Positions 1 through 13,400 of a DNA stretch of 64,000 nucleotides are shown piece after piece. Numbering within the stretch: the first letter of the stretch is position 1; the number at the start of each line of letters is the position of its first letter. Both the position numbers and the translations under genes were made by a program. The notes beneath the pieces are model-generated. The model worked only from the letters and a program-made list of their open reading frames with translations. It was not told where the DNA came from and did not search any database. The stretch comes from Strongylocentrotus droebachiensis (taxonomy: Eukaryota > Echinodermata > Echinoidea > Camarodonta > Strongylocentrotidae), in contig JAVYIG010004968.1 in the NCBI GenBank assembly GCA_035222895.1, positions 78,292-142,291 of the forward strand. Direction: 5' to 3'.

Positions 1-424
1 GTGCAATAGAAAAAAGAAAGATGACAGTAAGGAGCAGATGGGGAATATATTTTGAGGCAGCTTGGTGACGTAGGTTTATAGGTAATTTCAGATAAAAGGA
101 AGGGGGAGGGGTAGCAAAGAAATTTGAATTCATGGATTGTAGAGGAGCAAGTTCTCTTTATTCCAATTAATAATTATCATTTATTGGTGATGAATGCATA
201 CGCTATTGAGTCTCTTTATATCAAATATGAGATTTCTTCTGTGTACATAGATTCCAATTTCAGGGGAAAGTGATTAATTCCTTCATTAAAAAAAAAAAAG
301 ATGGATCAAATACTTCTAGAGAAGATCAGTTTTCATGTATTTGTCTGATATCCGTAAATTCTAATTTACTAGGATCAAAACAAGACTACAAGAGTGAACT
401 TTTTTTCTTTTTAAAGCAGTAGAA

Positions 425-915
425 AGTTATTCATTATCTATATAGTGTCGGGTTGCTTACTCCAATCAGATTAAAAGTGTCTAGTATTTGTCAAAAAGGA
501 AAGGAAGTGAGCAGGGATATGAAACATTAACTGATCGACTTACGATGTAGTGGATTGTTCATATTGAAATAAACAAGTTTTGAATGTGTGATGTAATACC
601 ATGTCAGAAATATATATCATTATCTAGTCAGTGTCTAGTTGCCTACTTCCATCAGATAAAAAGTGTCTAGTATTTGTCAAAAAGGAAAGGAACCAAGCAC
701 TGAGCAGCGATATGGAACATTAACTGATCGACTTACGATGTAGTGGAGTGTTCATACATGCTTTGAATGTGTGATGTACATGTATACCATGTCAGAAAAA
801 ACCTTACTTTTGAGATACATTAACTGATCGACTTACGATGTAGTGGAGTGTTTATACATGCTTTGAATGTGTGATGTACATGTATACCATGTCAGAAATA
901 AACTTACTTTTGAGA
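425..915. repeat. Diverged tandem repeat, about 2.5 units
   Basis: Two long units (about 430-607 and 608-804) and a partial third (about 815-915) share blocks such as GTGTCTAGTATTTGTC, TTAACTGATCGACTTACGAT and ATGTGTGATGTA. The units differ by small indels. No coding potential is seen; the weak minus-strand frame that overlaps it is not protein-like. It lies upstream of the RNF19-like exons, probably in an intron of that gene. Confidence 0.75.
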
Positions 916-2628
916 AAGCAGAATAGCAGATACACAAAAGAGAAAAACAAGATGTAATCTGTGGCATGGTGCAGTTTGTATTCCATTCTATTTTAATGCA
1001 AGAACTGTTGTTATTAAACAGTTGTCTAATAAATAATTCTACAATCTCTTTATCCTTGTGTCTCTGTGTAGGCCTGTTGTATTTTTCTTTTATGGATGGC
1101 TTTACGTTCATGCATATTGGAGATGATTAAAGAGATATTCAACAATTATTGCGACCTTCAAAGAGGTTGAAGTTTAAAGAAGAAAGTTTGAATGAAATAG
1201 GTTAAAGTTGATACTCTAAGACAATCCCAAATACTGAGATAGTTACATAAATAGAAAGCTTTTAACCCCCATAATAACACCAAATGGTGTCCACCCGACA
1301 AAACAAGTTTAGAATAATGAATTTATTCGAGTAAACTCTACCAAAATATCTAAGTCTGAAACCCGGAGAGCACGTAGAGTCGGGCCTCTATCCGTGACGT
1401 CACGAACGGGACTCGTGGGCTCAGTGAGAGTGAATGGCAGTGATATCCCTACGTAAATGCTATCCTGTCAGAGCTTAGATTTGTTGTTGTTAAGGAGTAT
1501 ATTTGATGGATTTTCTGTTTTCATTTGAATGAAGAATAACGAAGCAACATTTTCCAGTCGCTGATTTCTTTTTATATCCTCATATTCACCTATTTGGTAG
1601 AGATTTAAGACGAGTTTACTGCTTAGGAATTAAAGTTAAATCGTGCACGTATGAATAGGCGGATGCATTATATCAGATAAGGTACAGGAGCAGTTTTGTA
1701 AAACGAATAGGTCTAGAACTATGATAGTACTTATCATAGATGTGTGTGACTGCCTCAAAAAAGGATACAGTACCAGTTAAACATTTTATGTTGTAAAATA
1801 TCAAACTTGAACGAGATCATGCAAGCGCGCTTCCTCTATAATATTTTGGCGAGTGATGCGGCTCTTGCATGAACGTTCGTGAAGCGAGCAGAATCGGGAG
1901 GTAAGACCAAGCCGCTGCTCTAGGCGCTGCTTGCTTGTGATGGAACGTACGTGCGCTAGTTATATGTTTATCAGCAATTGCAAGAGAATGAAAGCGACGT
2001 TGCCAGCTAAGAAAAACAACTAACAAAGACTTGCTCCTGACTACCGGTGTCAGAATTGGTAGATGAAGGATCTTCAGGGCCAAGGAAGGCAAAAAACATG
2101 GGAAAAATGAAGAAGAAACCATCGGGAGATCGCTATAGTGTATGGTAATGAACTGTGCATGGGTAGACAGCTATACTAGCTGTTCACTCCGTGCCTGGGC
2201 CGATTTCAACACCAAAACAAAAATGACATGGTGAAAATATCGACTAATAGCACATCGTTGGCATGTTTATGTCATTATTTTTAAAAGGGGAATTGATATT
2301 AATACTATGAAGTACTAGGGGAAGGTAAAGAATTGTACATAGAATTATGATTTATTAGACTTTTCAGCCTTTGAAACAAAAATATGCAGAAAATCGTATC
2401 ACTCTGCACATGTTTGCTATGGAACATCCGGGTACGTGAATATACTCTTTCCCGGACGTGAGGTCATAAATAGTAGACCAGCGCCGTGACTGATTTTCTA
2501 TGCAAAGAGAGGCGGATATTTTCGACATTTCAATTGAGGATTTTGAGTAGACAGAATTTTTTTGTGATATACTAAGTAATTGAAAAACTTAAAAATAACA
2601 TGTATGCTTGCGGTAGGTAACAAATTAA
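916..2628. other. Non-coding stretch, probably intron
   Basis: I see no exon, RNA gene or clear transposon end here. The segment at about 1360-1440 is CpG-richer than its surroundings and may be a piece of an old repeat. A minus-strand frame at 1817-2122 has no recognisable protein character. Because RNF19-like coding starts mid-protein at 5929, the 5' exons of that gene must lie further left or outside the window. Confidence 0.4.
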
Positions 2629-2724
2629 GGCCTAAAAAAAAAAATTGATGACTTGGCGTAACCCGCCCGACCCTATTTTTATCGCCGACCCTACGCTTTT
2701 TTATTTTTTTGTTGTTTTTTTTGT

Positions 2725-2768
<44 letters not shown>

Positions 2769-3241
2769 GTTAGTCAATACATTGTGAAAATAATAATATT
2801 TGTGAACAGCCCCTTCTAAACCTACATATTCACCTGTTTATCCTGTTGAAGACAGTGTCTGAGATATCTCAGACTGGGGTCTGTTGGAAACCTATTAATG
2901 CGTTCGTATGTTTGTATTTTATGTGCATGAGGTTGTATGTACATGTACATGTATGTATGCAGGGGGGGGGGGGGGGGGCAGGTGTATGTATGCATCCCCC
3001 AGGTCCCAAGGTGATCAAGATTTCAACAATTTCTTGCTCACTTTGCTCACACAGTGTGTGTGTCCATATATGTGTGTGTCCATATATGTGTGTGTGCGTG
3101 GAGTTATTTGAACATATTGTGGTCTACCCCTCTCATCAGATCATCCCCAAGGTCTGAGGACCTATCTACGCCACTGTATGTATGTATGTGTATGAATGGC
3201 TAATTTCATGTATGCAAATATAAGCAACAACAACAACAACC

Positions 3242-3272
<31 letters not shown>

Positions 3273-3340
3273 AAATCGCCCTACCTACCCTAATTTTCAG
3301 TGACCCGTTACGCCAAGTCATCAATTTTTTTTTTTAGGCC
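2629..3340. mobile_element. PIF/Harbinger-type non-autonomous element, copy 1
   Basis: The ends are inverted repeats of about 34 bp beginning GGCCTAAAAAAAAAAATTGA and continuing through GACTTGGCGTAAC. A TAA trinucleotide flanks each side (2626-2628 and 3341-3343), the 3-bp target-site duplication typical of PIF/Harbinger. The 712-bp interior is low complexity: long T and A runs, a G run near 2961 and GTGTGTCCATATAT repeats. It has no transposase. A second copy with near-identical ends lies at 19390-20151. Confidence 0.8.
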
Positions 3341-5928
3341 TAAGGGACATTTATTTGCTTAGAGTATCAACTTTAAGCAATTAAGAATAACTTTGATAGT
3401 TGAGATTAAATGTTTGTTAGACAACTCTTCCAGTTGCTCCTAAAACACAAAACTGTAAAATAATTATTCAAAAATCCATTGCTAAAAAAAAGACTGCTTG
3501 CCAATTTGAGATTTTACATAAATTAAATGATTTCATTTTTCAGCCACTTAGGAAATTTTCTCATTTTCTAATTTTTTTGGCCAATATTTTCTAAAATTAC
3601 AGCAACCCCTTTCTCTAGTTTGTTTATCCGTTTCCACAAAATTCAACTGTTAGCCAAAGTATTTGTTGAATTCCCTTTTAAGCACCATACATGTACATGT
3701 GGTTTTCTAGATGCTTCAATCTCGACTAAAATCACATTTTATAATAAAATTAAAAATAGCTCATTTTCTGATATTTAAAAACAAATTGAAATCCAGAAAC
3801 TTTGCATAAAAACAGTACCGGTACTTAGATCAGAAATCAAGTCTCTAGTTTCATTGTTTTTATGATAATTTGTGAAATAAGCTGCATTTTATCCTTGGCA
3901 GCGATAAGGAAGTGATCCAGTGATGCCGGTTCAATACAAATAAAATGAGTTCATGAACTTATTTATCATTTAGGTCAAGGAGGAATTAGAGATAATAAAT
4001 ATTTAATGATTCATCTTTTTTCAAATTACTACCAGTATTCGTTTGAATTTTAGTCATTTATTTCTTTATTTCTGTAATCGTTCATTCATTCATTCATTTA
4101 TTTCAGTTGTTCATTTTTTTCATTCATTTTAGATGATTTTTTTATTTTAAATAGGTAATGGTTATAAACTTAAGACTCTGGACTGGACTCATTCTTTTAA
4201 TTTTAATTTTAATTTTGCCTTTGCACTCCAAACCAACCTTCCCTCAACCCCTCCCCCCCCCCCCCCCCCCCCCAAGAAAGGAAAAAAAAAAAAAATCAAA
4301 AATTAAATCAAATCAAATCAAATCAATTGATTAATGAATGATAAATGAATTGACACCTACACCTACATATGTTCTTATGCTATTCTACTCAAATATCTAA
4401 TCCAAATCAGTTACCGGAATATTGATTATTGGACAAACGCAAAACACAGCAATATTGCACCCTTATTGTATTACTGCCAGTGCAGTTAATACTACAGTTC
4501 ATTTTTGCAACCCTGTGAAGTGCAACATGTCTCCTCGACAAAACAGCTGCTTGCATCCTGCATCCACAGTATGGAGTCCTTCATGTGTTCAGCTGCTGAC
4601 CTTAAATATGGGTCAGCAGTTTCAATACCAGATTTTTTGCATCAACATTACGTTCTATACATATAGGCCTACATACATTGTACATGTTTGTTGCAAATTT
4701 TGTGTATAAACCTACATAAAGCTAGTCTGGAAGCATATTTGAATTTTAGACTTTGAAATTTGGGGACTTCAAATTTGATACAGACATGTGAGGCACACTA
4801 GGCTTTGGTACATCATTTTATTTGTCTATGGTGTATCTTTCTCTCTCTCTCTCTCCCTCTCTCTCCCTCTCCCTGTCTCCTCCTCCTCCTCCTCCTCCTC
4901 CTTCTTCTTCTTCTTTGTCTTCTACTTCTTCTTCTTCTTCTTCTTGAAGTTCTTCTCTTTCTTCTTTTTCTCCCTCCTTTCTTTCTCTTTTCGGTGGCTC
5001 ACTACAACATACATACCTATGGGAACAAAGCATATCTTTGTAATGTAGTGTATCTTTGCCTTCACAATAGGTTTCATAAATGCTCCTGAGGAAAAATACT
5101 AAAAATATTTCTCAAAAATACATCTTTAAAAAAAGATTTATCACAAGACCTGGATTTTTATTTGTTGATGTCATTTCAAAAACATTTTTTTATTGATATT
5201 CGTATTCGTGGAAACAATTGTACATTGTATTTAATTATGTATAGTTTTACAGTTAATGATGTACCGGGCCTTTGAGGATGCTATGAGTCACAAGGTTTTT
5301 ACCTTGCATTGACTATATATATAAACCAGATATATATATCATTTATATATAAACTAGATAAATATATCATTGACAGGCGACAGGCATGACATTACATTTT
5401 ACGAGTAGTATCATCTTGCAAATAATGGTTATATCTTTATTTCTCCAGGCAGTTCAGGAATCTTCTTTGAAGAAAACCAGATTTACAAGCTTCAAGAATA
5501 TAACCATATATTTTTCAATATCATTAAACGGTGCATTTTCATAACTGAAGTATATATCAAGTGATCTTGATTTCTAATATGATTCACTCAATATTTTTAC
5601 TTCAATGATATTTCATTTCACAAACTCAACAATTTTACAGTGCCAACAGTATAAAATATACTTGTAAAATAGAATAGTGGTGATAGTGGCAGCAATTTCT
5701 TTGGAGGGCCGTTTGATAGTATGTACATGGCGCACTCAAGAAAGTTCTTTCTCTTTAAAAAAAAAGTATAACTGATATACATGTAGCTGCATTTCCAACA
5801 AGTAAGATATCTATACAAACACAAAATTGTTGTTTGGGAAAGAGAAAGTAAAAGGAATATGTTTGAGTCTTTGTTATTTGAAAGAAAAGCTTAAATCTTG
5901 TTTTTGTTATCTCATTCTCTATTTCAAG
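3341..5928. other. AT-rich non-coding stretch with microsatellites
   Basis: No exon is recognised. It contains a C run near 4251-4273, ATTC/ATTT repeats near 4080-4130, and a pyrimidine tract at 4829-4985 that runs from (TC)n to (TCC)n to (TTC)n. The open frames over that tract are pure low complexity (poly-Ser/Leu on one strand, poly-Glu/Arg on the other). It is most likely the intron before the first visible RNF19-like exon. Confidence 0.45.
4829..4985. repeat. Polypyrimidine compound microsatellite
   Basis: A 150-bp tract passes from CT dinucleotides to CCT and then CTT trinucleotides on the + strand with almost no purines. It lies in probable intronic DNA. Confidence 0.85.
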
Positions 5929-7056
5929 GTGCATGCCAAGTATGTCAGTATGCCCAGACATCGTCGTAATCTGGCCATTGCTGGTAGTGTGACCCTCTCC
6001 ATCATCGTCTCACCAGTGATTGCTGCCCTCACAGTTGGTAAGTTGTCAGTTTCTAGTCAATCGTTCATTCGTTCGTACAAAGAATATCAGGGAGTACATC
6101 ATCTAGATAGGAAGGTCCTTATTTAGCCAACTGATTGTCTCATCATCGAGCTCTCGAAGTCCAGAAGCACCGTGTGGGGATTCGTAGATGGGACAGTCAT
6201 CGATAATATGATCCATAGTTTTGATCTCTCCACAGGCACAGTTAGGTGATGATTCAGCTCCAATTTTATGCAGTCAATGAACTGCTGGAGTAATACTTTG
6301 GCTAACAGTACAGTGAATGTGTGTATGTGGGATGGTACTAGTAACATATAAGGAAAAGAATTATCTCAAATAGATGCTGCTTTCCAAAACCCCAAGCAGT
6401 TTCACCTCCTATTCATGATAACATTGTCCATAGACAATGCAGTTTATCTACAGTTGTCTCTCTCTACTCAGGAGTTAAATGGTTACCTAAATGTAACAGG
6501 ATTTCTTCCCTGCTTGAAATGTGGTGTGTAATAATAAAAGCTGCGCAAGTTCAAGTTCGAGTGGTACTACTGTATCCAAACCTATGGAAACTACATGTAG
6601 GAATGTTATTATAATGTGATATGTGCTATATCAAAATGGAAAAAAGTCGTTAGTATCATTATTAAATGTTTCCATGTTGTGTTTGTTCACTTGGTTTTCG
6701 CAGGAATCGGTGTGCCTATCATGCTGGCCTATGTATACGGAGTGGTACCCGTCTCACTCTGTCGTAGCGGGGGATGCGGGGTTATCACGGGTTACAGCGG
6801 ACGAGTGCGCATAGCTTTGGATGAAGAGAATGACGTCGGTATGGCCGGATCAGACAACAGATCAGGTATGGATGGCAGGCCTGATAATTACAACATTTAA
6901 ATTGGTTTCCCAATTATTATTTTTTTCCTGATTTTTTTTATTCTCCCTAATTTTACCCCTATTTTCCTGATTTCTCCCAAGTTTCTCCCAAGTTTCTCCC
7001 AAGTTTCTTACTCTAAAGGGGGGAATGTTGTTGCCATTTGTTTCACTGAATCCTTT

Positions 7057-7102
<46 letters not shown>

Positions 7103-7117
7103 CCTCCTCTCACCCTC

Positions 7118-7193
<76 letters not shown>

Positions 7194-10100
7194 GGGGGGT
7201 TTGGTTAAGGGGGAAAAAATGCTCACTATCACCCCTGGGATGGGAAATACCCAACTCTCAGATTTCTCTAGTGTGATACATGTTATGTTTGAACGGTCTT
7301 TAACCTCTACCAAAAAAATTAGGATAGATTACAAGAATTGAAATTTCACGGGCAAAAATGTGGCTTTAAATGCTGTTTCGTTGGTAAAAAGAGTATAAAA
7401 AGACCTTCCAAGGATGTAAACGTTATGATAGAGGTAACTTCTAATATTTCAGAAGAAAATGTTGACCCTTTTAGTTTCAAATGTATTATTCCAGAATGGA
7501 ATTCTTGGTTGTTCAAGGCACCAAAGAGGTGTATATCAGATCAAAGAGTTTTGAGTAGCCTATTATTAATTCATCGGGAATGAACCAGAGTTTTGAAAAA
7601 TCTCAATATCTTCATAATTTTTTTTGTCTTGAAATGGAGAACTTATATCAAAGGATCAAAGACACAACTGTGAGCGCCAAAATCGGCTGCCTAGTGGAGC
7701 CGGGTTAATAGTTGGAGCGCCTTGAGCACCATGCATGGTGGATATGAGTGCTATATGAATATCCAATATTGTTATTATTATTAACTCCTTGCTTATTTAT
7801 CTTTATATCATAAATAGAAAACAACCCAGAGGTAAACAGCGTGGCAGCGAACGCAAGTATAGGAGAGGCGAGCGTCCTCAACCGAGAGAGCACGAGCCAT
7901 CTAGAGGTCGCAGGGGTCATGACCGACGATACAGTGAGCGACAACGCCAGTACGAGGGCCATCGCTGGGGCCAGTCTAACAGGGAGCCTATCGGGCAGCG
8001 GGGGTGTGGGGCCACTTGTCCTTAATAGCCACCACAGGTAAGTTAATGGAAGGAAGCTTCGCTCACACAAGATATGATTAATAGTCTACAGGGATGCCAG
8101 TTTTCAGGCAATAGCCTGAATTCAGGCCCTGGCAAGTTATTTTCATACCATAGTTTAGGCTTTTTTGTGTACAAACTAGCTCATTCTAGGGGATTTTCAG
8201 GCCCTCTGATCAATTCTAACTGGTATCCCTGAGTCTAAGAAAATTTGTCTTGGCAAAGGAAAACTATTTTATGTCTAAAAGAATTGGAAGTGGAATTGGA
8301 AAATCAACTGTGTGCACACTCCTATTAAAAAGCGTACCCACTTTTAGCTGTGTTATCTTGGAAATACAAAAATCAATGATTTCGGACAAAAATGTCCAGA
8401 TTTGATGTCAAGACAAGGTGCACTTTGAAAAGCCGTGTTATGTTAGAAGGAAACCGCACAGAAAGTATTGCTTGATGTCCTTTTATTTGAATGATCATAT
8501 GGTATGTAGTCCTATCTGAGGGATTTTTTGAAAATGCCTGTTACATGCGGTTGCAATAACTTTGTATTGAGAATCTTGATCTCTGTTTACTGAGCAATTG
8601 CACTTCCGCTACTGCTTTGGCAATGATTATGTTAGAGTTTATGATTCTGAACAATGCTCAATATGTTTCTCTATTTTTTTCTCTCTCTCCCCAGGATGGA
8701 TATTCATAATGAAGTAGTTGGCAAGAGACTGAGTCTGAGTAGCGACACAACCTTTGATGCCTACGCCTCTGCAAACGATAGAGGTAATGATCTTAAAGGT
8801 ATAGACCAGTTCTGGTCATGCAACTGCATTGTGAAAGAAACGTTGTGGAATCGATCAGAAAAGGTTGATCATCTAGCATATAAGTATTGGTGTGTACTGC
8901 AAGGTTCTAGAATCATTGAACTGATAAAAAATTTGGCCCAGTCTTCTTAAAGTTACAAGCACTGTACACAGAAAGATGTATATGGGACTACCCTATATCT
9001 ATCCAGTCCAGATAGATATAATAATTTACCAAATATATCAATTAGTAGGCAGTTTCCCGCCAAAAATTGTATCACATATTAGTCAAAACCTATTCTTTCA
9101 CATGCTGGTAATAAGAGCTTCGATTTCACTTTTTGAAATGAAGGCGTTTCCAAAACTGGTCTTTACCTTTAACAAGAAATATCTTCCATTCTATACATAT
9201 GTTATCTGCTGGTAGCCAGCTGGGTGTTATCTCAGATCACTTTACAGAGAGATAATGTTCTTCTGGCTTTTTCTGGCTATCAGCTTACTGTATATAAAGC
9301 CAAGCTGTGTCTCTTGCGTTATCCATCATCGCCAATATTTTCTACAAATGTTGTTTGCACAAACAATGAAAGATAGACAGTTGTAGATAAAAGGAAACCT
9401 TTCCATATTGCTTCTACTTCAATATCAAAATGATATTAGTTAATGATATTTTGTTGGCATTGATGACAAGGTATTAACACAACATTGCTGGTAATCCTAT
9501 CAAGCAGGACTGATATTGGCTTTTGTCGATATGTAATTTGTACTTGCAGCCATAAAATTAGTTTCTGAATACCAAAGTATTTATATTGTAATGTAAAATG
9601 CGAATCCTTCTGAAATCGTGCTCCAAATGACATGGACTTTACCTTAATATATATGAAAATGCAATGATAATTTTCCTCTTTTTTTCCTCCAGATTACCAA
9701 AGTTTGAAGAACGGAGCATCCAACACACCGCTGGAAGTTCATGTCGACATTGAGGGAACTTCCTATCCTATATCTCGCCACAACAGCAGTGGAAGTAACA
9801 ACAGTACTGAGCACGGCGGAGCAGGGACAAGTGGATCTTCTAGGACATTCACATCCTCCCTCCGCAATGCCGCTAACATTGGAGAGGACTTTAGCAGCGG
9901 GCAAGTAAGCGAAGGGGACGTGTGGGAGCTGAAGACGAGTGCCAATTCGCCAGTGATGGCTGCAAGGGGCGCAACCTCTCCTGCCTCCACCTCCAAGACC
10001 ACCACAACAAGTGCCATGCGCAAGAGCTCTAAGAGTAAGGCTTCGTCGCGAAGCGGGAAGCGCAGCAGCGTCAAGATCAGCGATCGCATCTCAGAGGCAC

Positions 10101-10432
10101 CCTCCCCCTGCCCAGACGCCGTCAGCATCAACGATTCCTTGAATTCGGAGCTGAGCGCGGTTCTAGCCGACGGCGAGTGCCACTCGGAGACGAGCTCATC
10201 GTGCAACGTGGAGGCGTCGCTTCCCCTGGGTGAAGCCAAACTGAAGGGGGACTTGTCAAGCAGCCAAAGCTCTTCTCATGGTTTCCAACTGAACGCCAAG
10301 GACAGTCAGTCGTCGCTCACGGAGGTGGAGAATGATCGGCCGGGTAGCGGGATGCTAATACGTGATGTCTGTCACTCCTCCTCCAACTCTGTTAATGTGT
10401 CTTTAAATAGAGTCATCACCACCGACTTGTGA
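5929..10432 (+). CDS. RNF19: RNF19-like RBR E3 ubiquitin ligase, C-terminal half (5 exons, 5' partial)
   Basis: Five coding exons join in phase: 5929-6037, 6704-6865, 7818-8037, 8695-8783 and 9693-10432, each with AG and GT borders, giving 439 codons and a TGA. Known family: RNF19A (dorfin) and RNF19B are membrane-anchored RING-IBR-RING ubiquitin ligases. The first exon gives HRRNLAIAG followed by a hydrophobic segment, and the second gives [20 protein letters not shown] and a GGCG motif. These are the two conserved membrane segments that follow the RBR domain. Exon 3 carries [20 protein letters not shown], the Ser/Ala-rich block typical of RNF19 tails. Exon 5 is a long Ser-rich disordered tail with a basic patch and ends near a VENDRPGS motif, also found in vertebrate RNF19A. 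The catalytic RBR exons are not in the window. I cannot tell whether the animal has one RNF19 or separate A and B genes. Confidence 0.9.
6122..6250 (-). mobile_element. Decayed non-LTR retrotransposon fragment (end of reverse transcriptase ORF)
   Basis: Translated on the minus strand, the segment reads through [17 protein letters not shown] and ends near LDDETISWL. The pattern C-x-C-G-x-x-x-T-x-x-H-I-x-x-x-C-P is the zinc-knuckle-like block near the C-terminus of many Jockey/CR1-type LINE reverse transcriptases. Only about 40 codons remain, inside an RNF19-like intron. It is read by motif only. Confidence 0.6.
7055..7191. repeat. (TC)n microsatellite
   Basis: Two long CT runs (about 7057-7098 and 7121-7191) are separated by a short CACCCC-containing spacer. 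They lie in the intron between RNF19-like exons 2 and 3. Frames through it are Ser-Leu or Glu-Arg repeats only. Confidence 0.9.
7670..7785 (+). mobile_element. SINE 3' end fragment
   Basis: The segment runs from TGAGCGCCAAAATCGGC through GGAGCGCCTTGAGCACC and GAATATCCAATATTGTTATT to an (ATT)n tail. The same body and tail occur at about 18780-18905. A shared body with an ATT-type tail fits a tRNA-derived SINE family. The head is missing here. It sits just before RNF19-like exon 3. Confidence 0.65.
8797..9030 (+). repeat. Interspersed repeat, copy A
   Basis: It is recognised by GGTTGATCATCTAGCATATA, TAAGTATTGGTGTGTACTGC and CACAGAAAGATGTATATGGG. Related copies lie at about 16630-16825 (+), 53375-53600 (-) and 63725-63995 (-). 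No ORF and no clear terminal structure were seen. It lies in the RNF19-like intron 4. Confidence 0.7.
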
Positions 10433-13400
10433 TAAAGTGGTGTGGAGGTGACTCGGTTATGGGATCATTCACACTGCTTAGCTTATGTATTGTTTCAAGA
10501 TGTATAGCCATGCATTGTGATGCGTACCAGTGTTGCATTCAAATCCAGTGTGCACAGGCTGTGCTTACCATTCATCTTGTACTTAAGAATTACAAATATA
10601 TAGTATGCAGCCTAGTCATATACAGACTCAGTTTTAGTAAGATAATATTGAGAATTGAATTATTCACTGCAGTGTTAATGGTCCATAACCTTCAGTGTCC
10701 TTACTTTATGATCATTTCTCACTCTTTATTTTCATTTGATGTACCCACAATATTAAACCTTACATATTTCAACAAGCGAATTTAAATAGCCATCTAAAGA
10801 AGAATGGCATTTGCAAATGTTGGAGAAAATTCATAGCTGGTTCCAATGTGTTTGAATGTGAGTTTGTTCTACTGGCATGCCACTATTCTTTTGATGCGAT
10901 AGGGTATTTGAAACATGCCAGGATGTTTTTTTGTTGCATTCTTAAGCACTTGTACAATGCGAGAACGAACAAGTATTAAAGTGACAACTCACAAGCTTTT
11001 GCCTCTCAGTTAGAAACACTACGCATACACCCTTGCGTAACAAAAAGGCATGAGTAGTATATGCTTCTTAATACTACTACGTAGTTGCATCTTAAGTGCA
11101 ATGTAAAAGTTCATTTTCAGCAGAAATTAAGCCACAAAACCAAAAACAATGTCCCTGTTGGAATACATTTCGACTTGTCGGACCTTTGAAAAAGGAGTAT
11201 TTACGAGCTTTTCTGTTGTTCTTTGCGGGGCAGAGATACACTGTTAACTTACGACATGATCAACTGCTACTAGTGAAATTACCTCTTTTTCTTGTGTATT
11301 ATGTGCACTTGTTGTATGAGGATTACGTACGTTTGAGCCAGGCACCCATTAAGTCAATCATTTTACACAGAGTTAACACCTTTCTGGTTCCAAACAGATG
11401 ATAATGTTGTGATGGTCGATGAAATGGAAGGCCGATTTTGACTAAAACCTTGATTTGAATTGAGCTGGAATCCGATCAGGAGCAACAGTCTCGTAAGTGT
11501 TTTATTTGATGTAATATGTCTTGTAGAGAGTTTAGTACTGGATTGTATAAAGTATAGTATCTGTATATATGTGTGACAAAATTGTATGTTATAGCTTCAT
11601 GTTTCGTTTTTTTCAGACGTTCTAATTGCAACAGAAAGTTACGGGCTCTGGGAGTCTCAAATTTATCATGATGATGGCTTCTAAGTGGATCTGATTAATT
11701 TTTGAATTGATCGTTTATGAAGATGAAAATGACTCAAACTATTTCATGTTTCATTCAAAAACATCACACGTAACCGTCATGAGAGATTGAGTGTATATTT
11801 ATTGAAATAACAGGATTTATTTGGGTTTCTTTTTGGGTCATTGCAAGAAGGGGTGGAGATATAGTACTGATTCTTATTGATTGTAAATAAAAAAGACACA
11901 TTTATAAGTGAATGTTAAGTATATTGTGTATGTATATTTGTGCTTTTTCTTATTATTTCTGAACATTTATACATTTCTTTTGTTGGCTGAGATATATTAG
12001 TGTCATGATGTGTGTACATTAGGAGATTATAGGAACGTTACATGTATCAAAGATTAGATGGTGACATTTTTGTTTTAATTCATTATATTCTAAGGTACGG
12101 GTTAAAAGTATTGAAGGAACCAAATGTAGATGTGTACTTTAAAATAAAACAGACTAATATTGTGGTATTATAAATTTGATAAATATGTGAAAAATGGTTA
12201 CAATATTGCTTTCTGAAATTTCTGTGCTGTTTTTGGTTTTAATTGTCATGATCAAGGAATGATTTTGTTGTAAAAAACATTTGGAGAAAAAGGGACATTT
12301 GTAATGGAATGCATCAACAATATTGTAAATTTACTTTTAGATAATTTTCACCATCAGATGATCATTTTGTTTCTGCGAGCCAGAGTTGATAGACCTATGA
12401 ACATGGTATACTTTTAGTTTACCAGTAAGATATTTGACGGGAATATGTATGCTGATTCAAATACACGTAGAGCTGCAATTGTTTCAAGGACTTATTAGTC
12501 ATGTTCTGAACACATGCCTTACAACATCTGTTGTTAGCTGCACTGTATGAGTTGGATATTAGCATCATGTAAATGATGGCCTGATGCTTGTATTTTCAAA
12601 AAGTTTTACTCAAATCAACTCTCCAAAAATTATATTTGGAGAATATTTAAGAGAAGAATAGATTTGAAAGTCATCACATGCCTGACCAAAAATACTTAAA
12701 TTCTTTTGATTTCAAAGAATTCTATTAAGGCTGATTGCAAAAGTAACACTATTGTTTCTAGAAGCATTAAGTTTGCAACATTAGAATCAATAGACTATAT
12801 TCAGATTCATTTTTATTTTTATTTGGCGAGAGACATATATATATAGTTCTGTAAAGTATGATAATTTCTGTGTACGTATGATTTGCTTATGTTTGCTTCG
12901 ACGGAGCGCTATAGAGCTTTATTCATTGAAATATATTGATGTAGCCTTGCAGATATAGAGTTACATGAATGTGGTATTTATTACTCGGTAATGATACATT
13001 TTCAGATTATGTATCGTTGATTATAGTATTATATGATGTCGGTTATCATGATCTCTGATAGTTCACAGAGTTCATAACTTCATTTCCTGCCCAGTTGTAC
13101 AAAGTCTAGTCACAATGAAAAAATAAACGAGAATCTATATTATTGAAAAGCACCCTTCTATCAAAGGTACTATTTAATATTTCATAGTGAAAACTGAAAT
13201 GATTTAAAGAATGTGAAATCCATCACAAAATACTTGAAAATATTCAAGCGAAACCATATTGTGGAGAACAATAGATTTGCCTATTTTGTTAGTCTGTTTT
13301 GCAAACACAAGTTGACAAGTATATGGTTATAATATCTACATATTTCACTTTTTGGTTTAAATATACATGGCTGTTTATTTTGGCTATTTTGCTATCCATA

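Noticed and set aside
1817..2122. 101-aa minus-strand open frame
   Set aside because: No protein motif, no splice context and no similarity to RNF19 upstream exons; treated as chance.
9763..10239. 158-aa minus-strand frame opposite the RNF19-like last exon
   Set aside because: It is a shadow of the Ser-rich coding exon on the other strand.
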